Below, piece by piece: positions 29,159-39,300 of a stretch of 64,000 nt of DNA. A model generated the notes under the pieces. That model saw nothing but the letters and a program-made list of their open reading frames with translations, made no database searches and was not told where the DNA came from. Made by a program: the position numbers and the translations under genes. This DNA comes from Rhodohalobacter sulfatireducens (lineage in GTDB: Bacteria; Bacteroidota; Rhodothermia; Balneolales; Balneolaceae). How positions within the stretch are numbered: position 1 is the first letter of the stretch; each line of letters begins with the position of its first letter. The DNA is taken from assembly GCF_022012475.1 (NCBI RefSeq), contig NZ_JAKLWS010000023.1, positions 1 to 64,000 of the forward strand, written 5' to 3'.

Positions 29159-29435
29159 AGGGATACAGCCTTTAAAATCTAATTGATAAGATAAGAAATT
29201 TGGCACCATATACTCACAACTGCTTTTCCGTATAATCGCCTGCTTTTTTTATTAGAATAAAACTGAATAGTTCCTGCAGATAATTCATTATCCACAAAAG
29301 TTTCATCATTACCCATTAGGGTAGACGGATCTTTAAATATGGGCTCTCAACAATTTAGATAGGCATTGGAGATAAATGATGAAGATTAGGTTATTGAGTC
29401 ACCCGAAGCAAAAAACTTATACTATATTCTTTCGA

Positions 29436-31148
29436 TTATTCATTCTCAATTGCTTCAATCCATCTTCTTAAAGCTTCCGTGTCAACATCATCAATGGATT
29501 GATTTCTTTCAAATTGGTTGAAATCTATAAGCGGCTCTTGGTTGAATTCAGGACCGATACCGCCTCCTTGTCCGTGACACGTTGGACAATTAGATCCCGA
29601 GCCCTGTTGTACATTTCCCTGAGCTTGTTCACGAACGATATTATCATATCCCGTATATGGCCTGTCTAATATATTTTCAAAATCACTTCTTGTAGTACTT
29701 CCTGTTGTTTCCAAACTAGTATAATGGACAGCAGAAATAGCGCTTGTTCCTACAGCCTGTTCATGTCTGCTTACAGCCGCATCCCGGTAAAATGGCGAAA
29801 TCCAGGCCATAAATGTCGGACTGCCGGTTGCCATAAAATAACGGCCTTCACCCGTCAATGCGAGTGCTCTCCAGCTTGCTCCTTCAATCCAACGAAGTTT
29901 ATTGGTTCCATACCTTTGATCCGTTTGTTCACCAATCGGCTTAATCTGTTGCTGGTACTCATTGTATTTCTCCTGGAACCAATGATTCCAGACGTCTCTG
30001 TCCAGCCTACCCAGTGCAAGCCAATAGTCATGCAGTTGAACTAAATCAGTATCCGGAAGAGCACCACTATCGTATTTAACCTCTAATAAATGTTGGCGTT
30101 TTATTCTTGCAGACTCTTCAAGGCCATTTGCAATTTCAATAAAAAGCTGATTCTGTTCTGTACTCTGAAATGCTTCATTAATTTCATTCTCTCCTGCAAT
30201 TTTAGCAGCTTCACCAATTACACCACCAATACGATCCGCAACACTTGTTGTTAGCGTAATTCCAACTCGAGTTGCAAAACTGCTAATTACTCCCCCGAAT
30301 CCAGGAACAATAATAGCCATACTGATGCTAAATAAGGCCTTTGCTAAATCGGCATTTGCCTGGGCCGCAGCTGAAATGGCACGATCTGCATCTTGCGCAC
30401 CGTTATTATAATCAGTGTGTGTTGTACCCATCTCGGCAATAATATTAGTAACATAATTATCCCGTTGGGTATCGCTCAGTGGTTCTCTTTGAATACGTTT
30501 TTTTGCTTTTCCCTGCTGTACAACATGAGTCAATTCATGAGCCAGCAAATGTTTTCCTTCGTGGGTTGATGGATTGTACTCTCCTGAATTAAAATAGATG
30601 TCATTGCCATGAGTAAAAGCACGGGCTCCAATTGAAGTACTCATTTGCGATGCATCTGAATCGGTATGAATATTCACACCATTAAAATTGGCCCCGATTT
30701 TTTGACTCATTTCTGATTGGACTGAACGAGGAAGCTGATTCCCTTTTCCACTTTTTGCCTGGAGCTGAGTACTTACACCCTGACTTACCATATATCCGGA
30801 TTGTGCAGAATTGTTTGATTTCCTTTGAATATTTTCTTCCTCTTTACACTCCTCGCACTTCCGCTGAAGAATCGGTTCACGCTTCATTTGCAGTTCTTCC
30901 TCTTCTTCCATCTCTTGGCGCTGAACAGGTTGTGGTGCATCCGGCATTTGGACTACTGCATCCGCTACCCAATCGGCCTGCCTCTCATAAGGATCATCCG
31001 GTTCACCAATTTCAAGTTTCGGTTGTAAGACAGCGGGACCAAAAAAAGGTTGATCATCACTTTTCACGGACTTAAAAAAGGATGAACTCTTGCTGCCAAC
31101 ATTCTTCGATGGTGATTTGGTTTGATCTGTATGGGCCGTGCTTTTCAT
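29436..31148 (-). CDS. eCIS-associated DUF4157 protein with unknown C-terminal domain (probable cargo 3)
   Basis: The 570 residues start with a Ser/Lys-rich leader, then QPKLEIGEPDDPYERQADWV, an acidic run and a CxxC pair (KCEECKEE), followed by the DUF4157 core. That core has HELTH (H204, E205, H208), the signature of zinc metallopeptidases. Residues 1-220 closely resemble the neighbour at 32157-33503; after that the two share nothing. Residues about 268-315 are hydrophobic and Gly-rich (IIVPGFGGVISSFA), which could insert in a membrane. Near the C-terminus is CPTCHGQGGG (C521, C524). There is no signal peptide, as expected for something loaded in the cytoplasm. DUF4157 proteins are known to cluster with eCIS; that this one is a toxin is inference. 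Confidence 0.8.
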   Translation of the reverse strand: MKSTAHTDQTKSPSKNVGSKSSSFFKSVKSDDQPFFGPAVLQPKLEIGEPDDPYERQADWVADAVVQMPDAPQPVQRQEMEEEEELQMKREPILQRKCEECKEEENIQRKSNNSAQSGYMVSQGVSTQLQAKSGKGNQLPRSVQSEMSQKIGANFNGVNIHTDSDASQMSTSIGARAFTHGNDIYFNSGEYNPSTHEGKHLLAHELTHVVQQGKAKKRIQREPLSDTQRDNYVTNIIAEMGTTHTDYNNGAQDADRAISAAAQANADLAKALFSISMAIIVPGFGGVISSFATRVGITLTTSVADRIGGVIGEAAKIAGENEINEAFQSTEQNQLFIEIANGLEESARIKRQHLLEVKYDSGALPDTDLVQLHDYWLALGRLDRDVWNHWFQEKYNEYQQQIKPIGEQTDQRYGTNKLRWIEGASWRALALTGEGRYFMATGSPTFMAWISPFYRDAAVSRHEQAVGTSAISAVHYTSLETTGSTTRSDFENILDRPYTGYDNIVREQAQGNVQQGSGSNCPTCHGQGGGIGPEFNQEPLIDFNQFERNQSIDDVDTEALRRWIEAIENE

Positions 31149-31186
31149 TGTGATTGATTAAATATTTTATCTTTTGGAATCTATTC

Positions 31187-32128
31187 TCATAAGCGAATAC
31201 CGTAATCTTCCTCGAGGTTATAATGCATTCCATGCACGGTACCTTCCCCCCTGGCAATCGTTAATTTTCGGTTTCGAACATCTTCAACCCATCGGGGATT
31301 TGATGCCTCCGCCCTTCTATTGGCTACGATTATAAGGCGTTCCTCTTCACCCGCATCATCAGAAAGCTGGTCAAAATCCCGCAGTATCTGTTCTCGCACA
31401 TACGAATAGATACTTCCATTCTGCACTTTGATGTCAAACATTAAAGCCACAGCCCTTTCCGATTTAAGATCATATTCATCAGCCAAATCCTGAGCAGCAT
31501 CATACAACCTTTCGGCAGCTTCCACCTGTATTTGCTGAAACTCTTTATTTCGCCCTAAACTTTTAAACAATCCACGCCAGGGTTCTCTTAATACCAATCG
31601 AATGGGATCCTGAATAGACCTCCCCCACTCCATCTGCTGCTCATGGGGGGATTGCAAAATTTCCCGAAACTCACTGCAATGATCAGCAAAAATCTCTTCA
31701 ACAATCTCAGGATTTTCTTCATCCATTTTTAAAAGGAGTGGCTGCAGACTACCCTGACCGATATTCCACTGGAGTGCACCAAAACTGATCGCCTGGCCGT
31801 CAAAATCACCGGTTATTCCTGCAAAACAATCCGGAGGCGGCTGGCTCGTTTCAAAGGCTCCGGTTAAAGCTAAGGACCGATATGAAAGGTCTTCATTGAG
31901 AATAGATGGAGGCTGGACTTCATCTTCATCAAATAACTCCTTCCATGTTTCAGGACCAACAATTCCATCTATCGTTAAATTTTCAAACCGTTGAAAGGCC
32001 TTCACTGCACTTTCAGTTCCCCCACCAAAAATACCATCGATGGGTCCATGGTAGTGATTTTTATCCTGAAGCTCACGCTGTATCTGCTTCACTTCATCGC
32101 CGGTTGATCCTCTTCTGTAAAGTGCCAT
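31187..32128 (-). CDS. Peptidoglycan-binding protein with lysozyme/chitosanase-like domain (probable eCIS cargo 2)
   Basis: Residues 5-66 are a peptidoglycan-binding domain 1 (GDEVKQIQRELQ, DGIFGGGTESAVKAFQ, DGIVGPETW). From about residue 85 the sequence LALTGAFETS followed by GDFDGQAISFGALQWN resembles the active site of lysozyme-superfamily glycosidases such as GH46 chitosanases: a Glu (E93) and an Asp (D108 or D110) about 15 residues apart. The C-terminal half is helical. No signal peptide is present, so export must use another route; its place between two DUF4157 genes suggests the eCIS. Substrate (peptidoglycan or chitosan) is unknown. It could alternatively help release or anchor the particle. 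Confidence 0.72.
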   Translation of the reverse strand: MALYRRGSTGDEVKQIQRELQDKNHYHGPIDGIFGGGTESAVKAFQRFENLTIDGIVGPETWKELFDEDEVQPPSILNEDLSYRSLALTGAFETSQPPPDCFAGITGDFDGQAISFGALQWNIGQGSLQPLLLKMDEENPEIVEEIFADHCSEFREILQSPHEQQMEWGRSIQDPIRLVLREPWRGLFKSLGRNKEFQQIQVEAAERLYDAAQDLADEYDLKSERAVALMFDIKVQNGSIYSYVREQILRDFDQLSDDAGEEERLIIVANRRAEASNPRWVEDVRNRKLTIARGEGTVHGMHYNLEEDYGIRL

Positions 32129-32156
32129 TTTTAATATTATTTATTGATTTTTTTAA

Positions 32157-33503
32157 TTATGGAATTCCCTGTAAGGGGGGTAATGGATCTGTGGGAGGTA
32201 CACAGCAGCTATCGTAATCTGATGGAGTTGCTGTTCCTGCCAGTTCACCTGCAAACATATCAAAACAAACGGTATTATTCCTATTATGTGCCTCACCACA
32301 ATCACCCAACCAGCCAAAGCCAAAATGGAACCATTCATGCAGGATTGTTTCTGCACGATCGTCTGCAGAAGCGGTCCAGAATGACTCACACAGTTCAGTT
32401 GTATTGATACCATTGGCTGTCCATGCCATACCTACTCCCGGTTGATCTGTACATTCACCGGGCGGTTCATTACCCGGTCCCGCACAAACATATCGATGAT
32501 CCAAATTGCTGATCCATTGAGCTACCAGGTCATAACGTCGTGCTAACAGTGGAAGATGCGTCTCCCGAACTGTTTCATCGTTGTAGTCAAAGTGAAATCG
32601 TCTCCATAATGCATCCCGAAAATCATGAAGAGACTGAGATTCACCACCAATACTGATCAGGGGATGTAAAATTAGATGAGTCCAAATTTCACCGGAAGCT
32701 CTCCGGGCTAGTCTGACAGCTTCCTGCTCAGCTGTTCGAAGAGTACCCACAGCACCCGCTCTTGTATTCCTGCAGGGCACATGGCCATCATCATCAACCA
32801 CATTTCTTTGTATTTGGTTAACAGTCTTTAATTTGTTTTGCTGAACCACATGCGTCAATTCATGAGCCAAAAGATGTTTCCCATCACTCGATTGAGGACG
32901 ATATTCTCCCGAATTAAAATAAATATCGTTGCCTTGTGTAAAAGCACGAGCCCCCAGCGACTGACTCATCTGCACTGCTTCCGAATCGGTATGAATATTC
33001 ACACTACTGAAGTCAGCTCCTATTTTTTGGCTCATTTCTGATTCAATGGGTACTGGTAAGCGGTTGCCGGATCCACTCTTTGATTCTAATTGATCACTTA
33101 TTTGCTCACTTGTTGTGTTGCCGGTGCCACCTGACTCGGTTGCTTTTTTTTGAAGGCTTTCCTCTGCACAGGCCTTACACTTTCGTTGAGGAATCGGCTC
33201 TCGTTGCATTTGTAACTCATCTTCTTCCAAAGACTGTGCCTGAACCATCTCTTCTTCTTCCATTGCTTGTCGCTGTATGGTTTCCGCAGAGTGAGGCATT
33301 TGAACGACAGCATCCGCTACCCGATCAGCCTGTTTCTCATATTTATCATTCGGTTCACCAATCTGCAGTTTTGGTTGTATGGTTGCAGGAGCAAAAAAAG
33401 AATTTGGACGTTGATGATTGGCATGAAAAAAAACTTCGTTCATTGAGTTCGGAGACCATGAATGTGTACTTACAGCTTGTGATTTTGGCTCTGCAGTTTT
33501 CAT
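32157..33503 (-). CDS. eCIS-associated DUF4157 protein with C-terminal zincin domain (probable cargo 1)
   Basis: The 448 residues begin with the same leader type as the 570-aa protein: IQPKLQIGEPNDKYEKQADR, acidic run, CxxC (KCKACAEE), then DUF4157 with HELTH (H214, E215, H218). The C-terminal part (about 240-448) is unrelated to the other protein and holds a second metallopeptidase motif, HEWFHFGFG (H389, E390, H393), followed by GEAHNRNNTVCFDMFAGELA, a layout like the aspzincin/M35 group. Several cysteines (C245, CAGPG, CTDQ, CC near the end) may form disulfides. It starts eight bases after the ATPase gene ends. A dual-zincin toxin is the simplest reading; targets are unknown. Confidence 0.82.
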   Translation of the reverse strand: MKTAEPKSQAVSTHSWSPNSMNEVFFHANHQRPNSFFAPATIQPKLQIGEPNDKYEKQADRVADAVVQMPHSAETIQRQAMEEEEMVQAQSLEEDELQMQREPIPQRKCKACAEESLQKKATESGGTGNTTSEQISDQLESKSGSGNRLPVPIESEMSQKIGADFSSVNIHTDSEAVQMSQSLGARAFTQGNDIYFNSGEYRPQSSDGKHLLAHELTHVVQQNKLKTVNQIQRNVVDDDGHVPCRNTRAGAVGTLRTAEQEAVRLARRASGEIWTHLILHPLISIGGESQSLHDFRDALWRRFHFDYNDETVRETHLPLLARRYDLVAQWISNLDHRYVCAGPGNEPPGECTDQPGVGMAWTANGINTTELCESFWTASADDRAETILHEWFHFGFGWLGDCGEAHNRNNTVCFDMFAGELAGTATPSDYDSCCVPPTDPLPPLQGIP

Positions 33504-33510
33504 TTTTGAC

Positions 33511-34878
33511 CTATTTAGTTCCGTTTGGTTTCACGCCATTATTCAACAAATTGTTGAATATTTTGCCCTCCTTTTCTACTTCGCGTTTGATTCCGTGAAG
33601 CAGATTTCGAAGAGTGATGATTTCTGATTTATCCCCCAACGTTTTCAAAGAAGCAAGATGAACTGCATTGATAATATTCCCGCCGGTCAGCTTATATCGT
33701 ACTGCAATTTCCTCGATATCCACATCCGGATCAATTTTAGCACGGTTCGGCAGCGATTTTTCCCAAATACTCTTGCGAAGTTTTGCGTCCGGAAATGGAA
33801 ACTTGATGATGGCATTAAATCGACGTAAAAATGCATCATCAATGTTCGTTTTGAAATTGGTAGAAAGGATCACGAGGCCATTGAAATTTTCAACACGCTG
33901 CAAGAGATAACTCACTTCCTGGTTGGCATATCGGTCGTGGGAATCGTTTACGTCCGTGCGTTTTCCAAACAAGGAATCGGCTTCATCAAAAAAGAGAATC
34001 CAATCTTTGTTATCTGCTTTAGAGAAGAGTTTTTCAAGATTTTTCTCCGTCTCTCCAATATATTTTGAAACGATTGTTGATAGATTTACACGAAAAACAT
34101 CCCTGCCGGTATATTTGCCCAAGAGACTCGCAGTCAATGTTTTACCGGTCCCCGATGGACCATGAAACAACACCCGATATCCGGGTTTCAATTTCTTCGA
34201 CATCTCCCACTCCTTCATCAGGCGTTTGTTATACTGAATCCAGGTTTTCAGTTCATCGATCTGTTCTTCAAGTTCTTCCGTAAGAACGAGATCGTCCCAG
34301 TTTCGCTCTGTATCAATTTTTTGTGCTGGAAAATCGGGACCAAATGATGGCGTAGACATTTCGCCTGTCAAAAATAGATCTACATACTCCCTTGCAAATA
34401 CCAATTTACCGCTCATCTCCGGTTCACCGTCCGGAACGTGTTCAATTGAAATAATTCCCGATTTGATTAAATCAGAGGTCCGTAACAATCTAAAAATTTT
34501 CAAACGAGTTAATGTATCTGTTCCCCCCAAAATAAATTGAGCCGTTTCTCCTGTGGGAATAATTCCCCTTGCATTTTTTGCTTTGGCCGCACCAAATATG
34601 GGCAGATCTCCGCCTTGCGGTAAAAAATGTTGAATCAGATTGGTGTAAAGTTCAGGCCTCAGGTGGGGAATCAAAGTCAAACTAAGAACCAATTGCTCTT
34701 CATTACTTAGATTTTTCTCTTTAACAAAATCAGTAAATGGATGTCCCTTCTTTTCTTTCACTTGAAACTCATTTACTCCAGGCAAGTCTTCTCTCTTCTG
34801 AAAATAATGTTCCAGTCTGTGGAATATAAAATTCCGGAGCGATGATATGAGTTCTTCGTAGACCATCCTTAATGCCAA
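33511..34878 (-). CDS. eCIS AAA+ ATPase (Afp15-like)
   Basis: The 455-residue protein has an N-terminal helical domain and a C-terminal AAA+ module: Walker A HGPSGTGKTLTA (about 234-245), Walker B WILFFDEADSLFGKR (about 290), sensor 1 VILSTNF and an Arg finger in DDAFLRRFN. Afp15/Pvc15-type ATPases are present in almost every eCIS locus and are needed for particle assembly or cargo loading. It overlaps the tape-measure gene by ten bases and is followed by the cargo genes, the usual order. Confidence 0.93.
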   Translation of the reverse strand: MALRMVYEELISSLRNFIFHRLEHYFQKREDLPGVNEFQVKEKKGHPFTDFVKEKNLSNEEQLVLSLTLIPHLRPELYTNLIQHFLPQGGDLPIFGAAKAKNARGIIPTGETAQFILGGTDTLTRLKIFRLLRTSDLIKSGIISIEHVPDGEPEMSGKLVFAREYVDLFLTGEMSTPSFGPDFPAQKIDTERNWDDLVLTEELEEQIDELKTWIQYNKRLMKEWEMSKKLKPGYRVLFHGPSGTGKTLTASLLGKYTGRDVFRVNLSTIVSKYIGETEKNLEKLFSKADNKDWILFFDEADSLFGKRTDVNDSHDRYANQEVSYLLQRVENFNGLVILSTNFKTNIDDAFLRRFNAIIKFPFPDAKLRKSIWEKSLPNRAKIDPDVDIEEIAVRYKLTGGNIINAVHLASLKTLGDKSEIITLRNLLHGIKREVEKEGKIFNNLLNNGVKPNGTK

Positions 34879-36347
34879 TGTACAGTTAACATTTCATCCA
34901 TCCATTTTAATTTTATAATGGACAGGTTCCACGGCAGCTTATCTAACAGTATATCTATGGTTTTTTCTTCTATATACAAAGACCATCCGAACTCTTCCCG
35001 TCTTAAAATTCCTTCACGTTTGAGGAAGTTTCCCCGCAACCCTTCGATTCCAGTATTTTTTAAAGCTGCCCAGTGTGCAAGAGAACTGGATAAAACCGAA
35101 TTACATTCTGTTCTCTCCGTTTCTGAGAGTTGCAGATACCGATTTATGGGTAGCCCCGTTGGCCATCTGCATAAAAACTTTGGGAGTTGTAACTCGTACT
35201 CCGGAAATTTTTCCTCACCGGTCGCTAAATAGTGAACCAGGCAGACGGCACGTTCCCTTGCGGCTTGATTCAAAAATTCACCATCTTCAACATAGCCAAG
35301 ATTTTTGAAGAGGGAGTCCAAAAATGGATGAAGAATAACGACTCCGGCATTAGTAACTGAAATCTCATTCCTATGATCAATAAATTCAGGCTCAATATCT
35401 ATTTCGGACTCCTTTGGAAAATCGCCTTCAATCAATAACTCATCGTTGCGATCTTCGATCCAGTTGTCGCTACTCGACAGATCCTCCAACTGCTCAACCC
35501 AATATTCTCTCTCCTGTTGTTCGGAACGGTTCAACCACAGTCTCAAATCTGTAACAATTTTTTTAGAACCTCCTGTTTGAGCTTCTCTACTTATCATTTT
35601 TTTGATGGCTGAGATAAAAAGATGCTCCACTAGTTTTTCCTGAGCGACACCAGCGATTCTCCCTTTTATAATTCCGGATATAAAATCTCTTTCTATTTCA
35701 TGAATGAAAGCAGTTGATAGATTCTGATTTTGTAAAAATCTCAGTATCTCATCCTGAAGATTAAGCAGTTGGCCACTTCCCGGATGGCCTTCAACTGTTT
35801 TTCGAACCAGCTCTTGGACCACAACGGGAGAAAAATGCCTCACCAACCGGTTAACAACGTAGATGTGGTTTTGAACAAGTGACTTTATCAGGGATATCCA
35901 TTCATCTGCACTCAGATTCAACAACCACTTCTCAGCTTCATCCAGTGCCGATTTTTCAGCCCACCATGGGATCTCTCCAGTTTTCAAAAAAGAGCTAACT
36001 ATTTCACGATAGCTATTTTCTTCGGAAAGTTTTTGAACCGTCTCTTTCGAAACTAACTCAGGCGACTCCTCCTGAGATTTAAATAGCTTCTCGATTTTAT
36101 CTCTCACTGCATCTGCGATCTTTTTGTCGAGCTGAGCAAAATCAGCCGTTGAGAGATCGATCTCCACAGATAATGAGTCAATTTTGAAGTGAGATTCACC
36201 AGCCAAATCATCCAAAATAGGCGAGAGGCTCCGCATAGCATCCTGAATAGCTCTTTTCAGCTTCTCCGACTTTTCGGAGTGTTTTTCATCAGAATGCAAT
36301 GTGAGTTCTGCCTGAATTTTTTGGATGATATGTGGTCTATCTTCCAT
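34869..36347 (-). CDS. eCIS tape-measure protein (Afp14-like, CIS_TMP type)
   Basis: The 492 residues match the contractile-injection-system tape-measure family as I know it: N-terminus HIIQKIQAELTLH followed by a helix, a central region, VVILHPFLDSLFKNLGYVED, RAVCLVHYLATGE, and the ending LPWNLSIIKLKWMDEMLTVHW. This protein sets tube length and fills the lumen. It sits just before the ATPase, as in afp. It overlaps the 1271-aa gene by 11 bases and the ATPase gene by ten. Identification rests on remembered family motifs, not a search. Confidence 0.83.
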   Translation of the reverse strand: MEDRPHIIQKIQAELTLHSDEKHSEKSEKLKRAIQDAMRSLSPILDDLAGESHFKIDSLSVEIDLSTADFAQLDKKIADAVRDKIEKLFKSQEESPELVSKETVQKLSEENSYREIVSSFLKTGEIPWWAEKSALDEAEKWLLNLSADEWISLIKSLVQNHIYVVNRLVRHFSPVVVQELVRKTVEGHPGSGQLLNLQDEILRFLQNQNLSTAFIHEIERDFISGIIKGRIAGVAQEKLVEHLFISAIKKMISREAQTGGSKKIVTDLRLWLNRSEQQEREYWVEQLEDLSSSDNWIEDRNDELLIEGDFPKESEIDIEPEFIDHRNEISVTNAGVVILHPFLDSLFKNLGYVEDGEFLNQAARERAVCLVHYLATGEEKFPEYELQLPKFLCRWPTGLPINRYLQLSETERTECNSVLSSSLAHWAALKNTGIEGLRGNFLKREGILRREEFGWSLYIEEKTIDILLDKLPWNLSIIKLKWMDEMLTVHWH

Positions 36348-39300
36348 CTGCCAATCGTCTCAAAATGCTTATGATTTTTCCAATGATGGTTCTCATGTCT
36401 CGATCAAACCTGTCTCCCATTCGATCCTGAACTGCATCAAGTTTATTGTGAATCTTATCAGTCTCAAGAACACTCTTTAGTGCTTCACGGAAGCTCTCAA
36501 ATACCTGTTCGGTCACAGTCAGCCAGTTTAGCCGGTCATTATGCATGGCAATATCACTTCCAATCCTGTTATCTCTGCAGGAATGTATGTAGAAGTAGAG
36601 CAGTGCCATTTCATAGTAAACCATCAGCATAAACTCGAGCCCGTTTACTCTTCGCTGATTCATGATATTCTCAAGTACCATTTTCTGAGTTTCCTGGATC
36701 ATCGGAATCACACTATTATCCAACTCACCATTTAAGGCAGATTCGGGATCATCAAGAATCTTTTCATATACACGTCTAATTTTTCGCATGTAGAAAAGTT
36801 GGAATCGTCGATCGATCTCGTTGTTATCATTTTGAGCTTCTCGGTCCATCACACTGAATGAAGCTTTAATCGCCTGGGCACTGATTTCCACACAATTTCT
36901 CTCGGGTTGATCAGGGTCATCGGGCTGATCCGGATTATCTGGATCGTCGGGCCGATTGGGATCATCCGGAATCTCCAGTTCAGGAACATCCACATTTACA
37001 CTTTCCGAAAATGTTGCGCGGCATGGACCATTAAATGCGGTTAATTTCACTTCAAAGTCGAAATTTCCACCCGGCCTTACTTTAAAGAAATGCGTGAATT
37101 CCAGGGCATTTTCATTCTGGACTATATCACCATCGAAATCCCATTCAAAGGTGAGTTCATCAAATGGAGTTGATCGGTTCTGGAATTTCACAACGGCTAG
37201 CGTATTTTCTTCTCTGAATGAAATTTCTTCCCCAATTGTAAACCTCGCGTTCGGTTTTCGATACACCTCAAGTATCGGTTCAACCGGCTGACCGTTCACC
37301 TCAAACCGGATTACATTTCCATACTCTTGTGGGCTTACATTATTCGGATCGAAGAATGTACCATTTTCTTCCACTCGAATTACATTTTCAAGCTCCCGCT
37401 TCTGGATAAATGCTTTCACATCGCCGCCCGCCGGTGTTACACTTAACGGGATTGGATCGGTATTGCCATTCTCATCCACACAAACATGATCTACAGGAAT
37501 TCGCAAGGTGGCGAGTTGTTCCGGAAATACAAAGTTTGTGGATGGCGTTTCTGAGCAGCAAATGTATGGTAAACTGAGATCACCTATAACAGTGCCGTGC
37601 GGAATATTTTCCCTCGCAGGGATACTCGTTCTTGCACGAATTCCAGGAAGGTTAGAGAAACCTTCCTCAGCTGCGCGTCGTAGAGCCTCTGACTCATCAA
37701 AAGTTCCACGGAAATGAGTCATATCGCCGAACTCTCTGCTGATTGGAATTTCATGAGCGGGTTGTTCAAACCTTTCCCGACTCATCATCAATGATGAAAA
37801 TCTCTTCTCTGTTATTTCTGATGATTCTCCGGGTTTACGGTTCTTTGAGTAGTAGAGCAGAACAAATGTGCCCCCCTTCTCCACTCCGGCTTTGTGCTCG
37901 GCGCCGGGATGATCCTGGATAAATTGATCGAGAACGAACTTGTCTAAAACCTCTCTCTTTCGTTCAATGATTTTTTCATACAACACTTTCACTTTTTCCA
38001 TGATACAGCAAGATGAAGAGATCCGGTTCAGAACATACTGGTAATTTTCCACCCACTCTTTTGACCGCAGTACACTATCATCTTTGTTGATTAAGCCCTG
38101 CAATCTCTTCTTAGATTCCGAAGTTTTTCTGCATTGGGCTTCGAGCGATTCCAGGTATTTTTTGAGATTCTCTTCTGTAAAATCCTCAATATCCGTCAGT
38201 TTATAGTCTTCAGTCTCCTTCAGGTAGCCCACAAGTTGACCCGGAATGTTGATTGTGGCTTCAACAATATCAGGATTCCAATTGCTGATAATATTCCCGA
38301 CAGCATTGTTTGTTTTCACCCAAAAATCATTCCTGTTATCTGTAATTTTCACGACATCCTTCATAGCAAAACCAAGAGTATCTTTTTCAGATGCGATACT
38401 TTTCATTACCTGGTTTTCTTTGGGCTTTTTGGTTTTACCCGTCACACTCGTTCCGTATAGATAATGTGTGGGTATTTTCGCCATGGGCTGATCCATTTCG
38501 ATGATACCGGAATGAATGTTTGAATCAGTATTTACATCCTGTTCGGGCACCTTATATGCGATATGCCTTCCGGGTTCTTTTGTGCTGAATTTTGTAAGAA
38601 AGTCACTGGCCGTTTTCATGAGACATTGCTGCTCTTCATTCCAAGCCTGTAAAACTACCTGCAGATCTTCGAAATAGACTCGATATTTATCGTAATCGAT
38701 TGTCGATTCTTCGGGATAATCGCCGATTGCAACCTGCTGGATATCAAAAGGCAGTGATTTATTTTTCTGAATCTCTTTAATTCTCTTATGAGCATCCTGA
38801 ATATGCTTACCTGTATGACCTTCAATTCTGTAAAAATCGTGATCGTCCAAATGAACATTCAGAGGCTTGAATTCTCCGGAGGGATAACCGGCACCATAAT
38901 AATTCGGGACCAGTTCAACATCCTTATCTCTCCATTTCTGCAAAAACGTTGAAGCCACGGATGCTTTCTGAAGATTGTAGTAAAACGGTACGGCTCTCTT
39001 GCCCTGGGAAAAATCATCATCTCTCGATGGGGTAATTCGAATCTCATTCTTTTCCTCTGCCCGAAAATTTTTAATCATTTGAAGCAGCCGCTCAAATACG
39101 TTATTCATCTGGCCCAGTGCTGATTCTACATGGGTTGGTGAGGGATAAAATGGATGGCGCCAATTCTCTGAGCTTTCATTAAGCGTACCAAGAAGCACAT
39201 GTTTGGGAAATGCTCCCGGGTCGGGGCAGCAAATGGCATAATTCTTTTTCAAGAGATCTCTTAATTCATTGTAAGCATCAGCAAGATCTTTATAAAAATC

